This document shows positions 18,942-27,693 of a DNA stretch of 37,606 nucleotides, piece by piece (position 1 is the stretch's first letter; every line of letters begins with the position of its first letter). Where the stretch lies: positions 1 to 37,606 of the forward strand of contig JAKSCQ010000106.1 in NCBI GenBank assembly GCA_022360555.1, read 5' to 3'. The notes below the pieces were generated by a model. It worked only from the letters and a program-made list of their open reading frames with translations, was not told the DNA's origin and did no database searches. This DNA is from Pseudomonadales bacterium (GTDB lineage: Bacteria; Pseudomonadota; Gammaproteobacteria; Pseudomonadales; Alcanivoracaceae). A program made the position numbers and the translations under genes.

Positions 18942-19637
18942 ATGCCCACCACCGCCACTGCTGCCGCCCAGAATGCCGGCGTTGTAGAAACGGCTATCAA
19001 GTTTATCCAGGATGGCGGTTTCTTCATGTATCCCATTCTGATCGTTCTGGCACTCGGCCTCGCCCTGTCCCTGGAACGCATCATCTACCTGCAGGCCACC
19101 AAGGCGAAGAACCAGAAGACCTGGAAAGATGTTTACCCGCTGATTGCCAAGGGCCAGTTCCGTCAGGCTCTGGACGTGGTCAGCAGCAGCAACACCGGCA
19201 TGGCCAAGGTCATCGGTTACGGCCTGGAGCGCGCCAAGACCGCCCGTCGTCACGACGACATCGAACTGGCCATGGAAGAAGGCCTGATGGAAGTGATTCC
19301 GCGTCTGGAAACGCGCACCCCCTACATCGCCACCTTTGCCAACATCGCCACCCTGCTCGGCTTGCTGGGTACCATTCTCGGCCTGATCAGCGCCTTTACC
19401 GCCGTTGCCAGCGCCGACCCGGCCCAGAAAGCCGACCTGCTCTCCGCCTCCATTTCCGTGGCCATGAACACCACCGCATTCGGTCTGATTGCCGCGATTC
19501 CCATGCTGCTGGCCTTTGCCTTCATCAACTCCATGACCGGCAAACTGGTCGACAGCATGGAAATGGCCTCGGTGAAATTCGTTAACGTCTTCCGCCAGGT
19601 ATCTGCCCAGCAAGAGCGCAAGAGCGACGGCCAGTAA
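18942..19637 (+). CDS. MotA/TolQ/ExbB proton channel family protein
   Basis: 231 aa; N-terminal TM GGFFMYPILIVLALGLALSLERIIYL and ExbB signature TPYIATFANIATLLGLLGTILGLISAF; AGGAG RBS upstream. Confidence 0.95.
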   Translation: MPTTATAAAQNAGVVETAIKFIQDGGFFMYPILIVLALGLALSLERIIYLQATKAKNQKTWKDVYPLIAKGQFRQALDVVSSSNTGMAKVIGYGLERAKTARRHDDIELAMEEGLMEVIPRLETRTPYIATFANIATLLGLLGTILGLISAFTAVASADPAQKADLLSASISVAMNTTAFGLIAAIPMLLAFAFINSMTGKLVDSMEMASVKFVNVFRQVSAQQERKSDGQ

Positions 19638-19681
19638 GCCGACGTTCCTTGTTTTTTGCCAACCTGGTGTAAGGATCTGGT

Positions 19682-20209
19682 ATGCGATTTCGCAGACGAC
19701 GTTCGCGCGACACCGAGGTGGAACTGAACATCACTGCCTTCCTCAACCTGATGGTAGTGCTGATTCCCTTTCTGCTGATCAACGCGGTCTTTGCGCAGGT
19801 ATCCATCCTGCAGCTCGACCTGCCCGCGGTGAATGACAGCAGTACGCCCTCGGAAGACGACGAAAAAGACAAGCTGATACTCGAGGTGCTGATTTACGGC
19901 GACCGCTATGAAGTGGTGGACCGCAACACCAGCGCTGTCCTGCAGGTACTTGAAAACAAGGGCGATGACTATGACACCGCCGGCCTGCACGAGTATCTGC
20001 TCAAGGTAAAAGAAAAATTCCCAGAGGAAACGGCCATCACCCTGCTGTGTGAGGACGACACCCCCTACGAGGTGATGATCCACACCATGGATGCCGTACG
20101 CTTGTACGACACCGAGCTCAATGGCCAGATCATCAAGAAAGAGCTGTTCCCGAGCATCAGCATCGGTTCAGCCCCGAAAGACAGCAGCAGCCAGGGAGGT
20201 GACGCGTGA
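19682..20209 (+). CDS. ExbD/TolR family biopolymer transport protein (Asn at the usual TM Asp position)
   Basis: 175 aa; DTEVELNITAFLNLMVVLIPFLLINAVFAQVSILQLDLPA aligns with ExbD INVTPFIDVMLVLLIIFMV. Confidence 0.9.
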   Translation: MRFRRRRSRDTEVELNITAFLNLMVVLIPFLLINAVFAQVSILQLDLPAVNDSSTPSEDDEKDKLILEVLIYGDRYEVVDRNTSAVLQVLENKGDDYDTAGLHEYLLKVKEKFPEETAITLLCEDDTPYEVMIHTMDAVRLYDTELNGQIIKKELFPSISIGSAPKDSSSQGGDA

Positions 20210-20706
20210 AAAAATCATCCCGCGCCCGCCGCATGGCACGCCATCATCGAAAACACAAGGCGGTGGCAGCACTCAACCTGACCTCGCTGATGGATATTTT
20301 CACCATCTTGCTGATCTTTCTGCTGGTGAATAACAACAATGCGGCCAAGCTACCCGACAACAAGGATATCCAGCTACCGGAGTCCATTGCCCAGGAGCTG
20401 CCCGAAGATGTACTGACCATCCAGGTCAGCCCCAGGGACATCATTGTCGAAGGCCAGAAGATCGCCGACACGGACAGTGTTCGAAACCAGGAGGAACGCA
20501 CCGTCGCCGCCCTGGTGGAAGAGCTGAACTACCGTGCGGCCCAGGCCCTGAATGTAGCCCCGGAGGAAGAACGCCCCATCATGATCCTTGCCGACCGGGA
20601 CGTACCCTACCTGGTCATCAAGAAACTGATGCGTAGCTGCATGGAAACCCCTTACACCCAGGTCGCCTTTGCTGTCCTGAAGAAGCCAGAGGGGGAAGCT
20701 GAATGA
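20206..20706 (+). CDS. ExbD/TolR family biopolymer transport protein (canonical TM Asp)
   Basis: GTG start overlapping the previous stop (GTGA); AALNLTSLMDIFTILLIFLLV single TM with Asp30. Confidence 0.92.
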   Translation: MKKSSRARRMARHHRKHKAVAALNLTSLMDIFTILLIFLLVNNNNAAKLPDNKDIQLPESIAQELPEDVLTIQVSPRDIIVEGQKIADTDSVRNQEERTVAALVEELNYRAAQALNVAPEEERPIMILADRDVPYLVIKKLMRSCMETPYTQVAFAVLKKPEGEAE

Positions 20707-21683
20707 CGCAGAACAACAAGAATAAACTGCGCATCATGATTGACGGCTCACTGCCCTGGGATAAACAGGAGGGGGAAAACCGGCGCCTTTACGGCTTTGT
20801 CATTGTGCTGCTGATTCTGGCACTGCTGATGATGGTTATCGTAGAGTCCGTCACCATCCCGGAGCCGGACCGCCGTGAGAAGCAGAAAGTGCCAGAACGA
20901 CTGGCCCAGCTCGTCATGGAGAAGAAAAAGGAGCCACCGCCGCCAGAGCCGGAGCCGGAACCCGAACCGGAAGAAGAAAAACCGGAACCCGAGGAAAAAC
21001 CGGAGCCCAAACCCGAACCCGAGCCGGAGCCAAAACCGGAGCCCAAGCCCGAACCCACCGAGGAACGGCGTGAACAGGCCCGTGAAACGGCCCGAGCCAA
21101 ACTCGAGGAAGACCTGGGCGACTCCCTGGCCGGGCTGGACGATATCGGTCCGCTGGTGGAATCCGGCAGCGGCCTGCGCACCGGTGGCGACAGCGAAGCC
21201 AAGGCCGAGCGTGACCTGATCGGCAAGCGTGCCGGCAGCGGCTCCGGCGGCGTCGCGGTGGCCAAGGCCTCCAGTGGCGGCGGCGGTGGCGGCACCCTGT
21301 CCTCTGGTAATGTGGGCAGCAAAAAGGTGGACAGCGACATCGCCAAAGCCGGACAAGCTGCCAGTACCAGCCGCAAGGGTAGCGACGGCAAAAGCCGCCG
21401 TACCCAGGAGCAGCTGCGCCGAGTGTTTGACCGCTATGCGGGCAAATTCAACAGCCAGTACCAGCGTGCCCTGCGCAGCAACCCTGCCCTGCAAGGCACC
21501 GTGGTGCTCCATCTGACCATTGCCCCCAGCGGTGAGGTGCTGGACGTGAAAGTGAAGTCCAGCCAGCTTGGCGATGCCAAACTGGAACGCCGCATCATGC
21601 TGGTGGCCAAACGGATGAATTTCGGCGCCATGGATGTGGAAACCTGGAAAGGGGACTACAAGCTGAACTTCTTCCCGAACTAA
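20703..21683 (+). CDS. TonB-like / AgmX-PglI C-terminal domain energy-transducer protein
   Basis: ATGA overlap; single N-terminal TM LYGFVIVLLILALLMMVIV; Pro/Glu/Lys-rich linker; Gly-rich segment; C-term RRVFDRYAGKFNSQYQRALRSNPALQGTVVLHLTIAPSGEVLDVKVKSSQL. Confidence 0.88.
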   Translation: MTQNNKNKLRIMIDGSLPWDKQEGENRRLYGFVIVLLILALLMMVIVESVTIPEPDRREKQKVPERLAQLVMEKKKEPPPPEPEPEPEPEEEKPEPEEKPEPKPEPEPEPKPEPKPEPTEERREQARETARAKLEEDLGDSLAGLDDIGPLVESGSGLRTGGDSEAKAERDLIGKRAGSGSGGVAVAKASSGGGGGGTLSSGNVGSKKVDSDIAKAGQAASTSRKGSDGKSRRTQEQLRRVFDRYAGKFNSQYQRALRSNPALQGTVVLHLTIAPSGEVLDVKVKSSQLGDAKLERRIMLVAKRMNFGAMDVETWKGDYKLNFFPN

Positions 21684-21694
21684 GGCTTCCCCGA

Positions 21695-21736
21695 ACACAA
21701 AAAAGCCCGGCACCAAAAGGCCGGGCTTTTTTGTGT
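21695..21736. terminator. Bidirectional intrinsic terminator at the end of the PMF-machine locus
   Basis: ACACAAAAAAGCCCGGC (21695-21711) perfectly pairs with GCCGGGCTTTTTTGTGT (21720-21736); 8-nt loop and T tract on either strand. Confidence 0.93.
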
Positions 21737-21789
21737 CGTTTCTCCATCTTCCCCTTCCCTGTTTCTCTATTTCAGCGAAAGGGATTGCT

Positions 21790-22224
21790 TCAGGCCAGTT
21801 TCTCCAGTGCCGCTCTCAACCGTTCCGGAATGGGTACCGGCCGGCCGCTTTCGCGATTCACGAAAACATGAACCACGAAACCTGTCGCCTTGGCGGCGCC
21901 TTCAGCGCCGAACAGCGCCAGCCCATAGCGCACGGAACTGTTGCCCAGCTTGTCCACCTTCATACCGACGGTCAGAGGCTCCGGATAGGCCGCCGCTTCC
22001 AGATAGTCACAGCCGGAACTGACCACATAGGCAATGTGCTCGCCGTCGTGAATATCCAGCCCGCCCTGCTCGATCAGATAGCGGTTGATGGTGGAATCGA
22101 AATAACTGTAATAGACCACATTGTTGATATGGCCGTAGATATCATTATCCCGCCAGCGGCTATCCACCGAACACAGATACCCGTACTCCTCCCGACCGGG
22201 TCGGGCATTCTTGTCGCTCATCAA
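21790..22224 (-). CDS. Acyl-CoA thioesterase, hotdog fold (4HBT/YbgC-like)
   Basis: 144 aa; VDSRWRDNDIYGHINNVVYYSYFDSTINRYL is the 4HBT active-site signature. Confidence 0.9.
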   Translation of the reverse strand: MMSDKNARPGREEYGYLCSVDSRWRDNDIYGHINNVVYYSYFDSTINRYLIEQGGLDIHDGEHIAYVVSSGCDYLEAAAYPEPLTVGMKVDKLGNSSVRYGLALFGAEGAAKATGFVVHVFVNRESGRPVPIPERLRAALEKLA

Positions 22225-23378
22225 TACACTGCCTTGTAGATGGCCAGGGCGTCAGCTTCGGTGACTTCCCGTGGGTTGTTGACCAGCAGACGCTGCTGAA
22301 GCATGGCATCGGCGGCCAGACTCTCCAGGCTGTCCTCGGTGACACCGGCGTCACGCAACCGCACCGGCAAGTCCACCTGATCAATCAGTTTTTCCAGTGC
22401 CGCGATCAGCACACCGGCACCGTCTTCATGGTCGGCAAAGGGCCTGTCGCTGAGAATGGGCGCCAACTCCGCATAAAGTGGTGCGGCCTTCGGCGTGTTA
22501 AAACGCAATACTTCCGGCAGCACCAGCGAGTTACTGAGGCCGTGTGGAATATGGAAATGCCCCCCCAGCGGGTACGCCAGCGCATGCACTGCCGCCACCG
22601 GCGCATTGGCGAAGGCCTGCCCGGCCATCATGGCGCCCAACAGACAGGCTTCACGGGCAGCCAGGTTACTGCCGTCCTGTACCACCGTTACCAGATTGCC
22701 CCCCAGCAGACGCAGCGCCTCGCGGGCGAGCATGTCCGAATAGGGGTTTTTCTTGTGGGCGCTGGTGTAGGCCTCGATGGCATGGACCATGGCATCCACC
22801 CCGGTGGCTGCCGTGACGTGGGGAGGCAGGCCCAATGTCAGCTCTGCGTCCAGCACTGCCAGATCCGGCAGCAGTGACGGGGCAACGACCCCGGCCTTGG
22901 TGGTGGCCCCCGTGGTCACAATGGCCACCGGAGTGACTTCAGAGCCCGTGCCGGCGGTGGTGGGCACCTGAAACAGCGGCAGGCGCGGGCCGGTAGCCAG
23001 GCCCACGCCATAGATATCTTCCAGTGCCTGGGTGGCATCCGGGTGGGACAGCAGCGCCACCAGCTTGGCCACGTCCATGGAGGAGCCGCCGCCGAAACCA
23101 ATGACCAGATCCGCCTGCTCCTTTTTGGCCAGCGCCACGGCATCCAGCACAATGCTGTCGGCCGGATCGGCACTGACCTGATCAAAGATACTCAGGGGCA
23201 TACCCGCTTCCCGGAAGCTGTCTTCCACCGGGCCGAGCAACGGTGTACTGCGAATACCGGGGTCGGTAACCAGCAGGACGCGGCTGGCGCCCCTTTCCTG
23301 GCACAACGCCGGCAACCGGCCGGCGGCACCGGCTTCCACCAGCACACGGTGCGTGGTGGCAAACTCAAAACCCACCAT
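22221..23378 (-). CDS. Iron-containing alcohol dehydrogenase
   Basis: Start set at MVGFEFATTHRVLVEAG. Contains GFGGGSSMDVAK, PTTAGTGSEVTPVAIVT, GVDAMVHAIEAYTS and the metal ligand region HALAYPLGGHFHIPHG. Confidence 0.94.
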   Translation of the reverse strand: MVGFEFATTHRVLVEAGAAGRLPALCQERGASRVLLVTDPGIRSTPLLGPVEDSFREAGMPLSIFDQVSADPADSIVLDAVALAKKEQADLVIGFGGGSSMDVAKLVALLSHPDATQALEDIYGVGLATGPRLPLFQVPTTAGTGSEVTPVAIVTTGATTKAGVVAPSLLPDLAVLDAELTLGLPPHVTAATGVDAMVHAIEAYTSAHKKNPYSDMLAREALRLLGGNLVTVVQDGSNLAAREACLLGAMMAGQAFANAPVAAVHALAYPLGGHFHIPHGLSNSLVLPEVLRFNTPKAAPLYAELAPILSDRPFADHEDGAGVLIAALEKLIDQVDLPVRLRDAGVTEDSLESLAADAMLQQRLLVNNPREVTEADALAIYKAVY

Positions 23379-23576
23379 GGTGAATCTCCCTGAAATTCCT
23401 GTCTTGATAGGGCCCAATGCTAGCACAGGGGTGGATGGGGAATGACGCCATGAGACTCGTTATTCACGTCATGGCGGGAGCCGCTGTTACGGACACGGTC
23501 ATGGGGTTTGCGTAATACAAAGGCAGGAATATGCGACACAGAAACGGGCCGGCGCGCAACGCCGGCCCGAAACCTG

Positions 23577-25175
23577 TCAGCCGATAAAGTAGTTGTGGGC
23601 GTTATCGTTGATCTGATCGCTGACGTACTTGGCCAGGGCCTGCACGGTCCACTGGATCGGTGCACTCATGGGTTCGGGAATCAGACTGGAGTCGGCCACG
23701 AACAGGCCCGCCGTGCCGTAAACTTCACCCGTTGGCGCCACCACCGCCTGGTAACGGTCCGCGCCCATCCGGCAGGTGCCGTGGGGACTGAAACTGTTAC
23801 AGCGGAAGGTGTACATGCCTTTGAGTCCGTAATCCACCTGGTCCAGTGCCGCATCCAGTTCGAACACGGAATTGACTTCCAGACTCTGAAAGGTGGGCAT
23901 GAACACTGTCTCCGCCCCACCGGAAAAGAAGATTCGTGCCGCCAGCGCCGCCGACGCTTTCATGCTTTCAAACTCTTCGCGGTTGGGGTTCCAGTGAATG
24001 GTCTTGTCGCCGTTATAGGGGTCCCCCTCCCACTGCACATAACCACGCCCCTGGTCAGTACTGAAGGCGTTCACCCCGGCATAGTACTTGTAATCCTTCA
24101 TGAACTGGATATGTGCCTCACCGGCTTTCATATCCCCCTGGGCCAACAGGGATTCCGGCTCGGCCAGCCCCGAAAAGATGGTGTAGCCGTCGGTATGGGT
24201 GAACTCGTCCACCTGCACCCCGACCAGGGCGCCACGGAAACCGTAGAGCGGTTCCTTGAACTTGCCCAACACCTGGGTAAAAGGCTGAATGGACAGGTTG
24301 CGGCCAAGCTGACCACTGTGATCTTCCACCTGGCTACGCTGCAGGATCAGCGGGCTGTGAATGGCGCCGGCGGCCAGTACCACCATGTCCGCATCCACCT
24401 GCATGTCTGCCACATGGGCGCCGCTGTCCGGATCGGTAATGCGCGCTTCCACGCCCCGGGCCCGGCCGTTGCGGGTGCGCACGCGGATTACCTCGGTGTC
24501 GGAGAAAATCCGTGCGCCGTGGGCAACTGCCCAGGGCAGGTGGGTGACCAGCGAGCTCATCTTGCGATCGGAGGGACATCCCGCCAGGCAGTGACCGGTC
24601 AGCGCACATTGCTTGACGTTACGCTGGGCCGGCTTCCAGGAAAACTGCATTTTCTCGCAGCCCTGGATCACCTTGTGGGCACAGGCATTGATCTCGTGGG
24701 CTTCGTTGATGTGAATCTGCAACTGATCGGCCACACCGTCCAGATAAGGGCGAAATTTTTCCGCCGACAACCCTTCCAGGCCGTAGTCACTGGCCCAGCG
24801 GTCCAACACCTTGTTGCCCGGCTCTTCCATCACGCAGGCACCGATCACGGTGGACCCGCCGATGCAGGCGCCCTGCACAAAGATGATATCCGCGGTGGTG
24901 TTCACCTGGCCGACCTGATCCTGATAGATCCGGGTCATGGTATCGCCCAGGTGTTCGGTAAACTGCGAACTGGGATAGTAACGACCGGCTTCCAGCACCA
25001 GCACATCCCGCCCGGCCTTGGCCATTTCATAGGCAACGGTGGCACCGGCCGCACCGGACCCCACCACCACCACATCGGTTTTCAACGTGAAACGCTTACC
25101 CAGGCTGGCATCCAGTGCCACATCCTTTGCCTGGGTCACGGCTACCCCGTCACGGGCCACACGTACAAAAGCCAT
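23577..25175 (-). CDS. GMC family oxidoreductase (copy 1)
   Basis: Start at MAFVRVARDGVAV. FAD motif VVVGSGAAGATVAYEMAKAGRDVLVLEAG, GGSTVIGACV, ADSSLIPEPMSAPIQWTVQALA. Confidence 0.93.
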   Translation of the reverse strand: MAFVRVARDGVAVTQAKDVALDASLGKRFTLKTDVVVVGSGAAGATVAYEMAKAGRDVLVLEAGRYYPSSQFTEHLGDTMTRIYQDQVGQVNTTADIIFVQGACIGGSTVIGACVMEEPGNKVLDRWASDYGLEGLSAEKFRPYLDGVADQLQIHINEAHEINACAHKVIQGCEKMQFSWKPAQRNVKQCALTGHCLAGCPSDRKMSSLVTHLPWAVAHGARIFSDTEVIRVRTRNGRARGVEARITDPDSGAHVADMQVDADMVVLAAGAIHSPLILQRSQVEDHSGQLGRNLSIQPFTQVLGKFKEPLYGFRGALVGVQVDEFTHTDGYTIFSGLAEPESLLAQGDMKAGEAHIQFMKDYKYYAGVNAFSTDQGRGYVQWEGDPYNGDKTIHWNPNREEFESMKASAALAARIFFSGGAETVFMPTFQSLEVNSVFELDAALDQVDYGLKGMYTFRCNSFSPHGTCRMGADRYQAVVAPTGEVYGTAGLFVADSSLIPEPMSAPIQWTVQALAKYVSDQINDNAHNYFIG

Positions 25176-25185
25176 AATTCCCCCT

Positions 25186-25782
25186 TCAGGCTCGTGGCAA
25201 CGGTGCATTACCGAGGCGCCGCACGCCCCACACTTCGGTCACCGGGCCATGGTATTCCAGCCCCGGCCAGGTGCGCTCATCACGCCAGTAGTTCAGTGCC
25301 ACCAGCGCCTTGAGCGTGGTCATCAGGCCACGCTCGAAAAACGAGCCTTCCTGCATGGCATTCACATAATCCAGTGCCTTGTCGTCCGGCAGCGAGGTGA
25401 ACCGGCTGAATTTGAAGCTGACCATGGGCCGGTTGTTGAACACCCAGATGCCCAGCCCCAGTAATTCCCGGGTCTGCTCAGGCATGCGCTGGGCCATGGT
25501 ATCCACATTCTGGATGGTGGGAACGACGTCGGTACTGGAAGGCAGGCCATATTGCGAAGCGGGCAGCATGACTTCCGTCAGACGGGTAATGACCTCGACT
25601 TCATCCGGGGTCAGGCTGTGGTATTCAAGGGTTTCCGGCGCCTCACGGCGACCGAACATGCTGGCACAACCACTGGACAGTGCGGCGCCGGCCAGGACAC
25701 TGGTTCGCAGGAATCCGCGGCGGCTGAGTGGCTCCAGACCGGCAAGGAAACCGGGCAATGGCGCACGGTTATTGTTCTTCAT
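25186..25782 (-). CDS. Gluconate 2-dehydrogenase subunit 3-like small subunit (copy 1), Tat signal
   Basis: Start at MKNNNRAPLPGFLAGLEPLSRRGFLRTSVLAGAALSSGC (twin-Arg, lipobox-like LSSGC); located directly upstream of GMC copy 1 on the same strand. Confidence 0.78.
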   Translation of the reverse strand: MKNNNRAPLPGFLAGLEPLSRRGFLRTSVLAGAALSSGCASMFGRREAPETLEYHSLTPDEVEVITRLTEVMLPASQYGLPSSTDVVPTIQNVDTMAQRMPEQTRELLGLGIWVFNNRPMVSFKFSRFTSLPDDKALDYVNAMQEGSFFERGLMTTLKALVALNYWRDERTWPGLEYHGPVTEVWGVRRLGNAPLPRA

Positions 25783-25932
25783 TGAGACCCTCTCCTGGGC
25801 AGGCCCGTCCGTTGTGGCCCTTGTTGTTATTGGTGGAGTGGAGATAGTTTTACTGAGTCTATAACAAACTGTAACAAACGCCAAAGGCTGGCAGGCCGCT
25901 GAATGCTCTCCCCCTCGATTGCTTTGAGCCCT

Positions 25933-26104
25933 GCCATCCCGGCAGGCTGCTGAAAACCCCGGGATGGCGGAGGAAGCGGAAACGTCATCCCGGACTTGCT
26001 CCGGGATCTCCTCCAGCCCGTCGTAACCTGCGGAAATACCCGTATCATCGATTTCGGCAAGGCTCTGCCAGCGGAGGGAGATTCCGGGTCGAGCCCGGAA
26101 TGAC
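25933..26104. repeat. Extragenic inverted-repeat cluster between the two GMC modules
   Basis: gccatcccgg (25933-25942)/ccgggatggc (25959-25968); and cgtcatcccggacttgctccgggatctcc (from 25983) imperfectly inverted as ggagattccgggtcgagcccggaatgac (26077-26104). Confidence 0.7.
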
Positions 26105-26154
26105 CGGGCATGAATAATACGAATGCACGGTGTTACACAGCACTGGCGCCGGGA

Positions 26155-27693
26155 TCAGGCCATTAGCCGGGCGATACGCGTGGCCAGGGCATAGACCGTG
26201 ATCTGCGGGTTCACGATGATGGACGTGGGTAACAGGCTGGCATCGGTCACATACAGGCCGGGCACATCATGGGTTTCGCCATTGGCGGCCACCACGCTGT
26301 TATCCGGGTCGGCGCCCATGCGACAGGTTCCCTGTGGGTGGTAGCTGACCATGCGCAGATGCTGCGGCTGGTTGGCCAGGGAATTCACCAGAGGGTCGAT
26401 ATCCGCTTCGCTGCGAATGATGCGCCGGTCACTGGCCGGCACATAGACCTCCTGCGCCCCGGAGGCCAGGTGCAGCCTGGCGGCTGCCTTCAGGGCACGC
26501 TGCATGGACGGAAAGTCCACATCGCTGAGCTGGTAATCAATCTTCTTGCGCTCCCCGTCCCATTCGATACGGCCCACGTTATGGTCGTGGATCAACGTCA
26601 CCAGGCCCGCCAGATACTTGGCATTGGCCATGTAATCCATGAAGGGCTCCCCGGTGCCCGGCTCCGCCGCCATGGTCAGTTCCACCAACCCGGCGCCACC
26701 ATCTTCCAGCACGAAACCACCCTTGTCCGGGTGCAGGAATTCATCCACATAGACCCCCAGCATGGCTCCCCGCCAGGGGTGGACCGGCTGCGGATAGCGG
26801 GCCGGCACATACAGGGACGGATGGCAGGCGAAATTCTTGCCCACCATGCCGGAACGGTTCGCCAGACCGCTCTTGAGCAGCAACACCGGGGTCTGTACCG
26901 CGCCAGCGGCCACGATCACCCTGGGAGCGGTCACCGTCATGCTGGCGGCCACGGAGCCATCGTGGCGGGTGATGGTCGCCTCCACGCCAGCCGCCCTGCC
27001 CCCTTCGGTCACGATGCGATCCACCCGGGTGTCGGAATAGATCCGTGCGCCGTAGGCGGCTGCCCAGGGCAGATAGGTCACCAGCATGGACTGCTTGCGC
27101 TCGCTCTTGCAGCCGGACAGGCAGTGGCCGGTCAAACCGCACTGGCGGATATTGCGCTTGAGCGGCTTCACCGACCAGCCCAGTTGCCGGGCACCGGCAC
27201 GGATGATCTGGCCGTGCCGGGCGATTTCATGTTCTCCGTTATCGTGAACCGCCAGGTTCTTTTCCACCTCGTCAAAGTACGGAGCCAGTTCACCTTCGGT
27301 CAATTCCGACAGGCCGAAATCCCGTTGCCAGTCCTGCAGAATAAAATCCGGGGTGCGGAAACACACACAGCCATTCACCACCGTGGAGCCACCCACACAG
27401 GCCCCCTGCAGCACCAGCAGGTCGCCGCTGCTGTTGGTCTGGCCACCGTGGTCCTGGTACAGGGTTTCCAGGCTGTCGGTAAAGCGCTCGGTAAACTGTT
27501 CCGACGGAACATAGGGCCCGGCTTCCAGCACCACCACGTTCAGGCCTCGACGAGCCAGCTCGTAGGCACTGACCGCCCCGCCGGCGCCGGAGCCGACAAT
27601 GACCACATCTGCGTCCAGATTCAAACGATCCTGCGTGACATCACTGGCCTGGTGGACATTCAGACCCGAGGCCTGCCATTTCACTTCGCTCAT
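26155..27693 (-). CDS. GMC family oxidoreductase (copy 2)
   Basis: Start at MSEVKWQASGLNVHQASDV. FAD motif VVIVGSGAGGAVSAYELARRGLNVVVLEAG, GGSTVVNGCVCFRTPDF, ACRMGADPDN-type C-terminal region. Confidence 0.93.
   Translation of the reverse strand: MSEVKWQASGLNVHQASDVTQDRLNLDADVVIVGSGAGGAVSAYELARRGLNVVVLEAGPYVPSEQFTERFTDSLETLYQDHGGQTNSSGDLLVLQGACVGGSTVVNGCVCFRTPDFILQDWQRDFGLSELTEGELAPYFDEVEKNLAVHDNGEHEIARHGQIIRAGARQLGWSVKPLKRNIRQCGLTGHCLSGCKSERKQSMLVTYLPWAAAYGARIYSDTRVDRIVTEGGRAAGVEATITRHDGSVAASMTVTAPRVIVAAGAVQTPVLLLKSGLANRSGMVGKNFACHPSLYVPARYPQPVHPWRGAMLGVYVDEFLHPDKGGFVLEDGGAGLVELTMAAEPGTGEPFMDYMANAKYLAGLVTLIHDHNVGRIEWDGERKKIDYQLSDVDFPSMQRALKAAARLHLASGAQEVYVPASDRRIIRSEADIDPLVNSLANQPQHLRMVSYHPQGTCRMGADPDNSVVAANGETHDVPGLYVTDASLLPTSIIVNPQITVYALATRIARLMA

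Noticed and set aside
19745-19747. Asp-to-Asn change explained as a sequencing error
   Set aside because: Cannot be excluded from one sequence, but the frame is intact and the surrounding TM region is also divergent from ExbD, so it is kept as a finding pending an ortholog alignment.
12430-21683. Zorya-type anti-phage defence (also uses a MotA/ExbB-like PMF motor)
   Set aside because: No ZorB peptidoglycan-binding protein, helicase or nuclease effector. Partners are TPR lipoproteins and a TonB/AgmX-like protein, so an envelope machine fits better.
18942-21683. Canonical Tol-Pal or TtpC-type TonB system
   Set aside because: No TolA/TolB/Pal, no TonB-dependent receptor, no DUF3450 or long TtpC fusion. 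ExbB is only 231 aa and there are two ExbD genes.
23508-25313. 601-aa + strand ORF opposite GMC copy 1 (similar cases: 2061-3479, 14837-16597, 26269-27699, 34864-36741)
   Set aside because: Antisense to clearly recognisable genes. Composition (His/Gln/Gly-rich, no domain motifs) is typical of spurious ORFs in high-GC coding DNA.
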